Positions 1 through 9,039 of a DNA stretch of 53,391 bases are shown here, piece after piece. Source of the stretch: Flavobacteriales bacterium UBA3364 (GTDB lineage Bacteria > Bacteroidota > Bacteroidia > Flavobacteriales_F > PHOS-HE28). The stretch lies in contig DEQO01000044.1 in the NCBI GenBank assembly GCA_002360495.1, positions 1 to 53,391 on the forward strand, in the 5' to 3' direction. A model generated the notes under the pieces. It made no database searches. It was not told the origin of the DNA and saw nothing but the letters and a program-made list of their open reading frames with translations. Numbering within the stretch: the stretch's first letter is position 1; each line of letters opens with the position of its first letter. A program made the position numbers and the translations under genes.

Positions 1-4
1 GTCT

Positions 5-1873
5 TCATGGTCGTTCCACGAGTTCACCACGGATCATGTGGCCATTGAATTGTTGGATGGCGGCTTGCAGTCGACGCGTCATGTCGGCGGTCACTAAAGC
101 CTCCTGCTCTCCGAACGGAGCGGTCTCCGATGCCCTGAGCGTTGTGGCATCAAGGACCGTTGCGCCGTCGAATTGCAGCTGGGAACGATCACCGATGCAC
201 TGGTAGATACCGTTGCTGGCCATCACGGCGTAGGGTGGGCTCTCCAGCCGCAGCGCACTGTGCCCGAAACTGAAGAACGGCTTCTCGTACCCCAACAGGT
301 CAAGGATGGTGGGCAGGATATCGATATGCTGTGTGACGCGTGGTTGCTGTTGCACCATGATGCGGCCCGGCATGTGGTAGAGCAGTGGCACCTGATAATC
401 CGTGGCTTTGGTATAGTGCTGTCCGCTGCGATCGATGTCCGCGGTATGATCCGCTGTGATAACGAACAAGGTGTTCGCATACCAGGGCATGGAACGGGCC
501 GTGTCGAAGAAACGGCGCAGTGCATCGTCCGCGTAGCGCAAGGTGGGGTGGATCTTCTGTGTGCCACCAGCAAAACGATCGACATCCTCCGAAGGGAGTT
601 CGTAGGGGTGATGGGAGCTCAGCGTGAACATACAACTGAGGAAGGGCTCCTTCTCCCTCGCTAGTTCCTGCGCCCAGAATTGCAGGAACGGCTTGTCGCG
701 GATGCCCCAATGACCATCGTGGTCCGTAGGATCACCGGTGTATTCGTTCAGGCCCACATACCGCGAGAATCCGGCCGACCGGATGAAACCGTCGAATCCC
801 ATGGTGCCGTTGCGACCACCATGGTAGAAGCTGGTCGTGTAGCCTTCGGGTCCCAGGGTGTTCGCCAACGATGTGAATGGCAGGCTTGCATAGGGAGAAC
901 TGATGAAGGCCTCGTCCATCAACTCCGGTATGCTCGCCAAGATCGCCGGTACACCATCGATACTGCGACGACCGTTCGCGTACGCGTGTGTCATGTTCAG
1001 GCTCTCGCCCATCAACGAATCAAGAAAAGGCATGTAGCCCTCTTCACCGCTCAGCCTTGCGCTATACGCTGCGGAGAAGCTCTCCAGGATCACCACGACC
1101 ACGTTCGGACGGCCCGAGAGGTTGAAGGTATCGGTATAGTGATGGTGCACAGGCCAAAGCAGATCGGCCTCGGATCGGGACACGTACCGCTTCTCTTCCA
1201 GTGTCGGTTTACCCCAGCTGGTCAACATGGTGTACGGCGTGTTCAAGGTCACAGGCAGGTTGGCCACGCCACCATACTGCGCGGCATCCAAGACTTGCAG
1301 TGGGATCAGCTGCGATCCGCCGCGTGATGCGATACCCAGCCCGATGACCGCGATGGCCCGCCAACCGATACGCCATGCCCACAGCGTTGCAGCTTTGCTG
1401 CGGTGTTCGGCCCTTCGATAGGCCCAGTAAAGGGCCACCAAACTGCCTAGGTAGAGCAGCAGCATGTACCAGAAGTCGCGCAGGAAAGCAGGGGCCAGGT
1501 TGGCGGTGTCATTGCCGGTTGTCATGATCCGCAGGAAGTCCGCAGTGCTGCGTTTCAAGCTGAAGTTGTAGAACTCGATGTCCACGAACTGGAAGAACAG
1601 CGCGGTGGCGTTCAGCAGCAGGAAGAGCCAGAGCTGGACCGCGCGGAAGCCTTTGTTCCCCGGCTTCGGATGAATGAAGAAGAGGAGCACCCAAGGCAGG
1701 TTGATCCAGGCGATCGCGAACCCATCGAAGCGAACGCCGCCCAAGTAGGAGGCGATGGGTACATCCTGGAAATGATCGCTGTTCAAGGCAACGAACAGTA
1801 CACGTGTAAGGCTGTAGACCAGGGCCACAGCACCCAAACGGAGGGAGAGAACGGTCAGCGGGCCGCGGAACAT
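5..1873 (-). CDS. LtaS-like membrane phosphotransferase (sulfatase fold)
   Basis: Predicted inner-membrane enzyme of the alkaline phosphatase/sulfatase superfamily, LtaS branch. These enzymes move phosphoglycerol or phosphoethanolamine onto lipids or glycans on the outer face of the membrane. Several hydrophobic segments fill the first 190 residues, followed by a globular domain. Visible motifs are VVVVILESFSAAY (metal-binding Glu about residue 264), NGRRSIDGVPA (candidate nucleophile Ser about 304 where LtaS has Thr) and VITADHT (Asp-His metal ligands). The ATG at 1873 (MFRGPLTV) is chosen. A GTG at 1894 is also possible, while the longer frame runs into the upstream gene. It is last in a four-gene minus-strand operon with two glycosyltransferases and a methyltransferase, suggesting it decorates a surface glycan. 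The family is fairly sure; the transferred group is not known. Confidence 0.85.
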   Translation of the reverse strand: MFRGPLTVLSLRLGAVALVYSLTRVLFVALNSDHFQDVPIASYLGGVRFDGFAIAWINLPWVLLFFIHPKPGNKGFRAVQLWLFLLLNATALFFQFVDIEFYNFSLKRSTADFLRIMTTGNDTANLAPAFLRDFWYMLLLYLGSLVALYWAYRRAEHRSKAATLWAWRIGWRAIAVIGLGIASRGGSQLIPLQVLDAAQYGGVANLPVTLNTPYTMLTSWGKPTLEEKRYVSRSEADLLWPVHHHYTDTFNLSGRPNVVVVILESFSAAYSARLSGEEGYMPFLDSLMGESLNMTHAYANGRRSIDGVPAILASIPELMDEAFISSPYASLPFTSLANTLGPEGYTTSFYHGGRNGTMGFDGFIRSAGFSRYVGLNEYTGDPTDHDGHWGIRDKPFLQFWAQELAREKEPFLSCMFTLSSHHPYELPSEDVDRFAGGTQKIHPTLRYADDALRRFFDTARSMPWYANTLFVITADHTADIDRSGQHYTKATDYQVPLLYHMPGRIMVQQQPRVTQHIDILPTILDLLGYEKPFFSFGHSALRLESPPYAVMASNGIYQCIGDRSQLQFDGATVLDATTLRASETAPFGEQEALVTADMTRRLQAAIQQFNGHMIRGELVERP

Positions 1874-1895
1874 GGACGCGAAGATGCGTAACACA

Positions 1896-3365
1896 TCACG
1901 GCCGGGACGCACGGCCAAGAATGGTGCGGCCTTCCACCGTACGCAGCGGCACCCATCCCGCATATGTGCTGTCGAGGTAGCTGACGGGACCATCGGGCCG
2001 GTCGGTGATCACGAAACGGACCGTGCCATCACTCATCGCCCCGTGGAAAGCCGTGTAGTCGAAGAGCCTCTTCTTGCTGAACTGGATGATGTCCTTCTGG
2101 GTGAGCACGCTTTGGCCGACCAACAGATGCTCCAGATAGTCGCGGTAGGTGATGAACACGTATTCACCGGGTCGGAGGTCGAGGTCATTGACCAACACAT
2201 CGCGCACGGCACGGTCCGCCTTGTATTCCGCCAGGCGCGCACTTTCGGGACCATCGAGTGTGGACCAATGATGCAGCACGTTCGTGCGGAAGGCCATGAA
2301 GACCAGACCATACAAGATCACGACCGCGGTGCCCCACTTCTTACCAGGCAGGCGGTCATCGCTCCCGATCAACACGGCCGTACCCATGAAGGTGAGCGCC
2401 AGCCCTTCGTGGAGGTAGTTCAAGCGGCTGCCGTACTTCAATCCCGTCACCAGACCGAACACCACGCTCAAGGGCACTGCCAAAGCCAGGAACCGACGGC
2501 CCGGATGCGCTGATCGAAGACCGTCCACGATGATGAGAATGGCCAGCAGATGCCAGCCGACGAAGTACTTGTAGGTGGGTGGATCGAAGAGCTCCTGCCA
2601 CATCTGAGGGCTGAAGCCGTTGGCCAGCCCTTGCACGGTGTTCTGCCAGAAGACCTGTGGCGGGCATGTTAGGAAGATCGCCCCAAGGCCGAGCAGGAGA
2701 AAGCCTGCGGAGATCGTAGCATAGTGCGCGAGCGGCCGCCATTGGCCTTGCACCAGCAGGTGGAGTGCCGGAAGCCCGAGCACCAGTATCCCGGATTGCT
2801 TCGCCAGGGAACCGATCACCGCGAACGCCGAGCACCAAAGCAGAAGCGCCATGCGCGGGTCATCAAGCCAGCGAACGAAGAACCAGACCGCCGTGAGCGA
2901 AGCGAAGGATTGCAAGGCATCGGGACGCGCGTAAAAATGTTCGGTGTAGGCGCAGCAGGTAAGTCCGGCTGCGAAGACGGCCGCCCATGGTGGAGCACGC
3001 AGCGTCAGGCAAAGACGATACACGATCCAGCATGTGGCCAACGTCAGTATCAGCCCGATCACACGGCTGAGCACGAAAACAGCGCGTGCATCATCACCGG
3101 CGACACCGAGCACCTTGCCGACAGCGCTGCCCAAGCCGTAATACGCAGGCGTGTACTGGATCACATCGAACGGAAGCTGTTCCGGATCCTGGTACAGCGG
3201 AAGACCGAGCAGGATCTTCTGGATGCCGTACACCACGTTGTGTTCCACGCCGCCCAGCTCGGTGCGGTACTGCGGGATCAGCGTGATGCGCAGCCCGATG
3301 TGAACGACGATGATGAGCCCCACCGCCACCACCATCCAACGTCGCATGCCCGGGACCAAGACCAT
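1896..3365 (-). CDS. GT-C family membrane glycosyltransferase
   Basis: A 489-residue polytopic membrane protein resembling the ArnT/PMT-like (GT39/GT83) class, which transfers sugars from polyprenyl-phosphate donors in the periplasm. An N-terminal membrane helix is followed by a loop with GGVEHNVVYG and the conserved-looking QYTPAYYG stretch, then about ten hydrophobic segments and a soluble C-terminal part. The first loop with an acidic residue is typical of the GT-C fold. The ATG at 3365 is supported by TATCTTCA, a -7-like element, just upstream. It lies 31 bp after the methyltransferase and ends just before the LtaS-like gene. The upstream GT2 enzyme could make its lipid-linked donor. Sugar and acceptor cannot be read from the sequence. 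Confidence 0.8.
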   Translation of the reverse strand: MVLVPGMRRWMVVAVGLIIVVHIGLRITLIPQYRTELGGVEHNVVYGIQKILLGLPLYQDPEQLPFDVIQYTPAYYGLGSAVGKVLGVAGDDARAVFVLSRVIGLILTLATCWIVYRLCLTLRAPPWAAVFAAGLTCCAYTEHFYARPDALQSFASLTAVWFFVRWLDDPRMALLLWCSAFAVIGSLAKQSGILVLGLPALHLLVQGQWRPLAHYATISAGFLLLGLGAIFLTCPPQVFWQNTVQGLANGFSPQMWQELFDPPTYKYFVGWHLLAILIIVDGLRSAHPGRRFLALAVPLSVVFGLVTGLKYGSRLNYLHEGLALTFMGTAVLIGSDDRLPGKKWGTAVVILYGLVFMAFRTNVLHHWSTLDGPESARLAEYKADRAVRDVLVNDLDLRPGEYVFITYRDYLEHLLVGQSVLTQKDIIQFSKKRLFDYTAFHGAMSDGTVRFVITDRPDGPVSYLDSTYAGWVPLRTVEGRTILGRASRP

Positions 3366-3396
3366 GGCGGTGAAGATAGCCGGTGCCCCAAGCCGC

Positions 3397-4089
3397 TCAG
3401 ACCTTGCGGGAAATGCTCAACAAGGAGCGGCCGAACGAATGGGCAACGAGTTTGTCCGTCACCTGCGAGATCGGTACGATCGCGCGGTCCCAGAACCCGA
3501 TCTGGCCCGGTGTTGGTGTTCCTTGTCGCAACAGCACTTTGTTGCCGAGCGAAAGCAGGAAACCCGCACTGTCCAAGTACCGCATATGGATCTGCTCAAG
3601 ACCGGCGGGAAGTTCTGCCTTGAGTAAGGCGCGATCGTAGCGGCGATGATGACCGATGGCCGTGTCGAACGGACTGAACAGGAATTGGAAGGCCGGTACC
3701 AGGATGATCAAATGGCCGCCTGGTGCCAGTAGTTCCATTGCTCTTCCCAATTCCGCTCGGCTCTCGCTGATGTGCTCCAATACATCGATGTAGAGGAGGG
3801 TATCGAAGGAGCCGCCTGTAAGATCCATGGTCGTGCCATGTATGAACTCCTTCCGTATGGAAGTGACGGTTTTCACATTCTCCGGCACACGCGCGAGCAG
3901 CGCCGCATCGGGCTCAAGAAAGGTGTAGGCCGTGATCCGATCGTTCCAAAGGTGGTCCGCGTTCACGCCCAAACCGCAGCCGACATCAAGAACAGCACCG
4001 CGCACAAAAGGCTTCGCAACGCCCGACCAATAGGCCTTCCAGCGCACTGCCCTGCGGAACAACCCCAGCTCCGTACCGACGTAGTTCAT
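3397..4089 (-). CDS. Class I SAM-dependent methyltransferase
   Basis: A 230-residue methyltransferase of the Methyltransf_11/23 type. Motif I is VLDVGCGLGVNA (SAM-binding glycine loop), followed by FLEPDAALL with an acidic residue for the ribose, FDTLLYIDVLEHI, and LAPGGHLIILVPAF. The HHRRYDRALL stretch is frequent in methyltransferases of glycan and lipid clusters. The ATG at 4089 overlaps the stop of the GT2 gene (ATGA), so the two are probably translationally coupled. A longer open frame runs upstream through the GT2 gene, but it is an out-of-frame shadow there. The likely role is methylation of a sugar or lipid intermediate in the same pathway. The substrate is unknown. Confidence 0.85.
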   Translation of the reverse strand: MNYVGTELGLFRRAVRWKAYWSGVAKPFVRGAVLDVGCGLGVNADHLWNDRITAYTFLEPDAALLARVPENVKTVTSIRKEFIHGTTMDLTGGSFDTLLYIDVLEHISESRAELGRAMELLAPGGHLIILVPAFQFLFSPFDTAIGHHRRYDRALLKAELPAGLEQIHMRYLDSAGFLLSLGNKVLLRQGTPTPGQIGFWDRAIVPISQVTDKLVAHSFGRSLLSISRKV

Positions 4090-5021
4090 TGCCCTGCGGC
4101 GGATCCGCCCGCCACCTTGTACAAATGCCGACCCGCACGCTCGCGCCGGTGCGCGGTATTCGCCAGAAGCAGGCCGATGACGAAGAAGCCCAGGCACAAC
4201 AGCATGCTGTTGAACATGGTCGCCGACAGGTTGCTCGCCCACCCGGGTATCGCGAGGTCCGTGAACACCTTGATGCCGACAATGGCGAGCACCGAAAGCA
4301 TGAATAACAAGCTGAGGTAGAGGAATGCTTTCAGGAAAACGCCCAGCACCTCCTCGCCGTATTCGATCAACGACCGCAAGGCGTGAACGGAGAGGTCGTG
4401 GAAGCCCATCTTCGAGATGCCGTCCAACCGACGGCGACGATCGCGCACGACGATCCGCGATGGCACCTGCTGCTTGGAGAGGAAGGCCGCGTAGTGAACG
4501 AAAGAGCGGTCCAGCACCGCGCCCAGCACCCTGCGGTCGATCATGGAATAGTTGCCGAAATTGATGGAACGCCCTGCGACAATGCGGAAAACCAGCCTGT
4601 AGAGGCGATAACCCAATTGGAAGCCGACGCTTTCCGACCGTTTGCCACGGCCCACGAAGACCACCGACGCATCGCGGATGCCGGCCAGTTCCACCAGCGC
4701 ACCCGGATCGTCCTCGCCATCGCCGTCCATCACCACGAAGCGCTGGGCCGTGGTGGTGCTGGCATACAGGAGCCCCTGGTAGATGGCCTCTTGGTGCCCC
4801 ATGTTGTAGGGCAGCGAGATCACCTTCAGCAGGACGTTCGGCGCCGTGGTGCGGAAGCCCAGGGCTTGGTCCCGGGTATCGTCCAGCGAACCGTCGTCCA
4901 CCAGCACGAGCAGGCAGTCCTCCGCCACGCGGGCCAGCACCTGCTCCAATTCGCTGAGGAAGGGCTGGACGGCCCCGCTCTCGTTGAAACAGGGCGCTAT
5001 GATGGCGAGGGTGGGTTGCAT
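4086..5021 (-). CDS. GT2 polyprenyl-phosphate glycosyltransferase (GtrB/DPM1-like)
   Basis: A 311-residue enzyme with an N-terminal GT-A domain and two C-terminal membrane helices, the layout of GtrB/DPM1-type enzymes that make polyprenyl-phosphate sugars on the cytoplasmic face. Motifs are IIAPCFNES at the start, VLVDDGSLDDT for nucleotide binding, NMGHQEAIYQGL, and VVMDGDGEDDP in place of the usual DADLQDPP. The start is the ATG at 5021 (MQPTLAIIAP), where the family fold begins. An in-frame upstream extension reads as non-coding. It is the first gene of the operon, and a TTACTTCG stretch upstream resembles the local -7 element. The product probably feeds the GT-C enzyme two genes downstream. 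Confidence 0.87.
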   Translation of the reverse strand: MQPTLAIIAPCFNESGAVQPFLSELEQVLARVAEDCLLVLVDDGSLDDTRDQALGFRTTAPNVLLKVISLPYNMGHQEAIYQGLLYASTTTAQRFVVMDGDGEDDPGALVELAGIRDASVVFVGRGKRSESVGFQLGYRLYRLVFRIVAGRSINFGNYSMIDRRVLGAVLDRSFVHYAAFLSKQQVPSRIVVRDRRRRLDGISKMGFHDLSVHALRSLIEYGEEVLGVFLKAFLYLSLLFMLSVLAIVGIKVFTDLAIPGWASNLSATMFNSMLLCLGFFVIGLLLANTAHRRERAGRHLYKVAGGSAAGQ

Positions 5022-5196
5022 GCCGTGTGGCGAAGTAACAAGGGATAATCGAACATCGAAGGCGAACAATGGACAATGAAGGGCGGTTCCCACCTCGCCC
5101 ATCGATGTCGATCATCCACTATTCGCTGTTCCTGCCCCTGACCGCTTCCAACACCCCGGCACTGACAACTTGCCCTCGTGGCCAGCGCCCCCGAAA

Positions 5197-5204
5197 TACC
5201 TTTG
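5197..5204 (+). promoter_or_regulatory. Candidate -7 promoter element for the E1 gene
   Basis: TACCTTTG matches the Bacteroidota -7 consensus TAnnTTTG and lies 55 bp before the E1 start codon. A clear TTTG -33 box at the usual spacing is not seen, so this is moderate evidence. Confidence 0.45.
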
Positions 5205-5259
5205 CGCCTCCAAGCCGGACGGCATCACCATTTCCTTATCGTCCGATCTTCCGATCGAC

Positions 5260-7290
5260 ATGTCCACCCTCACCACCGAAGACCGCCAGCTCCACTTTGA
5301 GCGCGGCACCCATTCCGACGCCTTCCTGACCTCCACCTACGAGAAGCTGGTGTACCCACGCATCATCGAGGAGAAGATGCTCAGCCTGCTGCGCCAGGGC
5401 AAGATCAGCAAGTGGTTCAGCGGCATCGGCCAGGAGGCGATCAGCGTGGGAGCCGCCATGGTCTTGCAGCAGGACGAATACATCCTGCCGATGCACCGCA
5501 ACTTGGGCGTGTTCACCACGCGCGGGATGCCCTTCGCCAAGCTTTTCGCGCAATGGCAGGGCAAGGCAACGGGTTATAGCAAGGGCCGCGAGCGCAGCTT
5601 CCACTTCGGCAGCCAGGAGCACAAGGTGGTGGGCATGATCAGCCACCTCGGCCCGCAAATGGGCATTGCCGATGGCATCGCGCTGGCGCACAAGCTGAAG
5701 AAGGAGAACCGGTGCACCATCGTCTTCACCGGCGACGGCGCCACCAGCGAGGGCGACTTCCACGAGAGCGTGAACGTGGCCGCCGTGTGGGACCTGCCCG
5801 TGCTCTTCATCATCGAGAACAACGGCTACGGACTGAGCACGCCCAGCAGCGAGCAGTTCCGCATGAAGAGTTTTACCGACAAGGCCATCGGCTACGGTAT
5901 CGAAGCAGTGCAGATCGCCGGCAACAACATCCTGGAGGTGTACAACAACCTCGCGCGGCTGGCCGATAGCGTGCGCGAGAACCCACGTCCCATTTTGGTG
6001 GAGTGCATGACCTTCCGCATGCGTGGGCACGAAGAAGCCAGCGGCACCAAGTACGTGCCCAAGGAACTGTTCGAGGTCTGGGGCAAGAAGGACCCCGTGA
6101 TGAATTTCGAGGCGTGGCTGCTGAAGGCAGGTATCCTCACCATCGCCAAGCGCGACGAGATCCGCACCCGCCTGAAGGACGGTATCGAGGACGACCTGAA
6201 GCACGCGTTCGAGGAGCCGGAACCGGTGCCGGTGGAAACGGTTGAATTGGATGATGTCTACGCTTCGACAGCGGTTACGTCCCTGGCGCCCTTACGAGAC
6301 CCCGGCTCGGGGGGCGGGGTGACGGGCGCCCCCGAGAAACGCATGATAGACGCGATACAAGAAGGCTTGTCGCAAAGCATGGAGCGTCATGCCAACCTCG
6401 TCCTCATGGGCCAGGACATCGCCGAGTACGGTGGCGCGTTCAAGATCACGGAGGGCTTCGTTGAGAAGTTCGGCAAGGACCGGGTGCGCAATACGCCGTT
6501 GTGCGAGAGCGCGATCCTCGGTGCGGCGCTAGGTCTCAGCATCAAGGGCATGAAGGCCATGATGGAGATGCAGTTCGCCGATTTCGTCAGCGAAGGCATC
6601 ACCCAGATCTGCAACAACCTCGCGAAGATCCATTACCGCTGGGGGCAGAACGCCGACGTGGTGGTACGCATGCCCACCGGCGCGGGGGTGGGAGCAGGAC
6701 CCTTCCATAGCCAGAGCAATGAGATGTGGTTCGTCAAAACACCCGGACTGAAAGTGGCCTACCCGAGCAACCCGTACGATGCCAAGGGCCTGCTCATGAC
6801 CGCATTCGACGATCCCAACCCGGTGATGTTCTTCGAGCACAAGGCCATGTACCGCAGCATCACAGGACCGGTGCCCGAGCAGCCCTACAGCATTCCCTTC
6901 GGCAAGGCCAAGGTTGTGCGCGCGGGCGCGGCCATGAGCATCATCACCTACGGCATGGGTGTGCATTGGGCCATGGATGTCCAGAAGGAATTGGGCATCG
7001 ACATCGAGATCATCGACCTGCGAACCCTGGTGCCGCTGGATGTGGACTCCATCCTCGCCAGTGTGAAGAAGACCGGCCGCGTATTGCTCCTCCATGAGGA
7101 TACCCTCATGGCCGGTTTTGGTGGCGAGCTCGCAGCCATCATCGCAGAGCAGGCATTCGAATATCTCGATGCGCCGATCGTTCGCGTGGCCAGCTGGGAT
7201 ACGCCCGTACCCTTCGCCATCCCGCTGGAGAAGGGTTTCCTGCCGAAGGGAAGGTTGAAGGAGGCGGTGGAGAGGTTGGCGGGGTATTGA
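5260..7290 (+). CDS. 2-oxoacid (branched-chain/2-oxoisovalerate type) dehydrogenase E1, alpha-beta fusion
   Basis: A 676-residue thiamine-diphosphate decarboxylase component in which alpha and beta subunits are fused, as in many Bacteroidota. It decarboxylates a 2-oxoacid, probably branched-chain, and passes the acyl group to a lipoyl E2. The alpha half carries the TPP/Mg motif from GDGATSEGD (from residue 158) to IENNGYGLS (Asn 187-188), plus SGIGQEAISVG. The beta half begins near residue 360 with MGQDIAEYGGAF and contains GMKAMMEMQFADF and the PFHSQSNE loop. The ATG at 5260 is chosen because the family match begins there; an upstream in-frame ATG at 5170 precedes the -7 element. The Gly-rich linker near residues 335-355 is encoded by a GC-rich hairpin (see findings). 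No E2 or E3 gene is in the window. Confidence 0.93.
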   Translation: MSTLTTEDRQLHFERGTHSDAFLTSTYEKLVYPRIIEEKMLSLLRQGKISKWFSGIGQEAISVGAAMVLQQDEYILPMHRNLGVFTTRGMPFAKLFAQWQGKATGYSKGRERSFHFGSQEHKVVGMISHLGPQMGIADGIALAHKLKKENRCTIVFTGDGATSEGDFHESVNVAAVWDLPVLFIIENNGYGLSTPSSEQFRMKSFTDKAIGYGIEAVQIAGNNILEVYNNLARLADSVRENPRPILVECMTFRMRGHEEASGTKYVPKELFEVWGKKDPVMNFEAWLLKAGILTIAKRDEIRTRLKDGIEDDLKHAFEEPEPVPVETVELDDVYASTAVTSLAPLRDPGSGGGVTGAPEKRMIDAIQEGLSQSMERHANLVLMGQDIAEYGGAFKITEGFVEKFGKDRVRNTPLCESAILGAALGLSIKGMKAMMEMQFADFVSEGITQICNNLAKIHYRWGQNADVVVRMPTGAGVGAGPFHSQSNEMWFVKTPGLKVAYPSNPYDAKGLLMTAFDDPNPVMFFEHKAMYRSITGPVPEQPYSIPFGKAKVVRAGAAMSIITYGMGVHWAMDVQKELGIDIEIIDLRTLVPLDVDSILASVKKTGRVLLLHEDTLMAGFGGELAAIIAEQAFEYLDAPIVRVASWDTPVPFAIPLEKGFLPKGRLKEAVERLAGY

Positions 7291-7582
7291 AGAGATCCCC
7301 GATCGCCCTCTTCCATGGTGCTTCAGCACCTCGTTGAACGGATGTCGGAAGTGCGTCGTCCAGCTTTGGTTCTGCGACTTGTTCGCGCGGCCAGCTACAG
7401 CACGGTGGTCCGTATCCGGCGTCATTTGATCGAGGCTTGTCAAGGATCAGCATTGGCTTGCAGGGATGGGAACCAAATACCGCAGACCCGAGAACGCTCG
7501 TTCATGGTCGGCGGCTTCGGAAGTCCCTGAGGCGCGTGCGGTCCTATCCTTGTCCTTACATTCGCCACCGATCCCCAACACC

Positions 7583-8116
7583 ATGAAAGCCCTATCCTTC
7601 GCGCTCCTGGCCCTGGCGACACTTCCATTGGTATCCGACGCACAAGCCCAGGACACCAAGCTCCGGGAGTTCGTTGTCCATGAGATGAACAACGAAGGGC
7701 AGCATGTGTACCGTGATTCGCGTATACCGGACCGCCCGGATACGACGATTTGCTACATATACGTGGGCCGGAAGGCATCCGGGCCGCTCTGGTTGCGTTT
7801 GCAAGTGCGCCATGCCGGCTTCCGCGCCTTGGACATGCACTCCATCACGTTCACCAAGGGCAATGTGTCCCTTTCCATGAAGCTCATGCCTGATCTCGTA
7901 CACACGGGCAACAATGGCGTGATGCAATGGGAGTGGTACGATGCGCCCCCGAACGAGAACGAGATCAAGGCGATCCGTGCCATCATCGCAGATCCGGGGG
8001 TGACGCTCACCCTGATCGGGCACAAGGACACCATCACGCGGGAATTGAGCGAGACGGAACGTCTGGCGATGCAGAACATGGCCGAACAGGCCCTGGAGTT
8101 GGGGAGGAACCAGTGA
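7583..8116 (+). CDS. Secreted or periplasmic protein of unknown function
   Basis: A 177-residue protein with a clear Sec signal peptide (MKALSFALLALATLPL, then Ala-rich to SDAQAQ) and a mixed alpha/beta mature part. I recognise no family. The mature region includes RPDTTICYIYVGRKASG and a hydrophobic-alternating segment before a helical C-terminus (SETERLAMQNMAEQAL). The ATG at 7583 is preferred over an in-frame ATG at 7466 because it starts exactly at the signal peptide and has TACATTCG, a local -7-like element, about 26 bp upstream. It stands alone between the E1 gene and the deaminase. No lipobox or T9SS C-terminal domain is visible, so periplasmic location is the simplest reading. Confidence 0.7.
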   Translation: MKALSFALLALATLPLVSDAQAQDTKLREFVVHEMNNEGQHVYRDSRIPDRPDTTICYIYVGRKASGPLWLRLQVRHAGFRALDMHSITFTKGNVSLSMKLMPDLVHTGNNGVMQWEWYDAPPNENEIKAIRAIIADPGVTLTLIGHKDTITRELSETERLAMQNMAEQALELGRNQ

Positions 8117-8427
8117 TCGGATCCCTCGGACCTGGTCAGGCATCCGTTGTTGGTCGTTGACCTCGGTCGTAGTAGTCACGCTGAACAGCAGGAAAAAGCG
8201 AAGCGCTGCATCTGCGGGCGAGGCGGTGGAACTTCGGAACGATCTCCGGACCACGGATCAGGTGAGCGACCGCTAGGTCGAAGAACGAGGATCGGAGCGT
8301 TCGCTGATGCTTCTTCCATGTCCACTGTCCGTGGTGATCGCTTCGAAGGATATTGCGTTCCATCAGGTGAACGATAGGCCCGGCCTTCGTTCCGCACATT
8401 TCGCGACCTTCGGCGCTGCCTTGGATC
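8117..8427. other. Intergenic stretch with no recognisable gene
   Basis: About 310 bp between the small secreted protein and the deaminase. A 97-codon minus-strand frame (8136-8429) crosses it, but its composition is Arg/Ser-rich without a recognisable domain and its start lies inside the deaminase start. GACCTTCG near the right end resembles the local -7 element and could serve the deaminase. Nothing else is supported. Confidence 0.5.
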
Positions 8428-8982
8428 ATGACGCGCTGGTCACGGATCGTACTTATCGTTCTTGGGGCGGTACTGGCCTATTGGACCGTGCGCAAGGCCT
8501 ACGTGTTCCGTTCCACCTACACACCGAGCACCGAGCAGGTGGAAGAATTGTCCGCACTCGGGCAGCAGGCGATCCGTTCCGGCGATGTGCCTGTTGCCGC
8601 GCTACTGCTGTACGATGACGCCATCATCGGGCGGGGATGCAACACGGTCCTGCGCGACGGCAATGCCGGCGGTCACGCGGAGGTCAACGCCCTGAGCGAT
8701 GCTTTCCGAAGCCTCGGTCGTGAAGGCTTCGATCGCTTGGACCGCGACCGGATGGTCTTGATCACCACGTTCGAACCATGTGCCATGTGCAGGGGCTTGA
8801 TCCTCGAATACCGGATCGGGCATGTGGCGTTCATCGAGCCGAAGTCGCTATGGCACAGGATGAAGGAGGATGCGCGCTCGATCGGCTATGGGTTGACCCG
8901 CCAACGCAGCGGCCCGGAACAGTTGCAGGATAGCCTCTTCAGGTTGCACCCGGCCTATGACCCGGCAACTGCGGACCACTAA
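8428..8982 (+). CDS. Membrane-anchored CMP/dCMP-type nucleoside deaminase
   Basis: A 184-residue zinc deaminase of the cytidine deaminase-like superfamily (TadA/guanine deaminase branch). The catalytic HAE is at residues 83-85 (GGHAEVNAL) and the zinc PCxxC at 117-121 (FEPCAMC). Together they would hydrolyse an amino group from a nucleobase or nucleoside. It carries an N-terminal hydrophobic helix (IVLIVLGAVLAYWTV, residues 7-21) followed by basic residues, so the catalytic domain would sit at the membrane on the cytoplasmic side. Usual cytosolic relatives are about 150 residues without this helix. The ATG at 8428 is the only good start covering the helix. The real substrate is unknown. Confidence 0.82.
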   Translation: MTRWSRIVLIVLGAVLAYWTVRKAYVFRSTYTPSTEQVEELSALGQQAIRSGDVPVAALLLYDDAIIGRGCNTVLRDGNAGGHAEVNALSDAFRSLGREGFDRLDRDRMVLITTFEPCAMCRGLILEYRIGHVAFIEPKSLWHRMKEDARSIGYGLTRQRSGPEQLQDSLFRLHPAYDPATADH

Positions 8983-9039
8983 GGGAGGGAGCCCGCAGGC
9001 CCTGCCTGCTTTCGTACTTTTCGGTCCCAATCCAGCACC

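Noticed and set aside
3397..5115. 572-codon frame as a single fused protein
   Set aside because: Its first 340 codons are an out-of-frame shadow of the GT2 gene; only the part from 4089 is the methyltransferase.
5236..7443. Two long minus-strand frames (322 and 304 codons)
   Set aside because: Antisense to the E1 fusion; typical in GC-rich coding DNA.
8136..8429. 97-codon minus-strand frame in the gap before the deaminase
   Set aside because: Start lies inside the deaminase, composition is random-looking and no -7 element precedes it.
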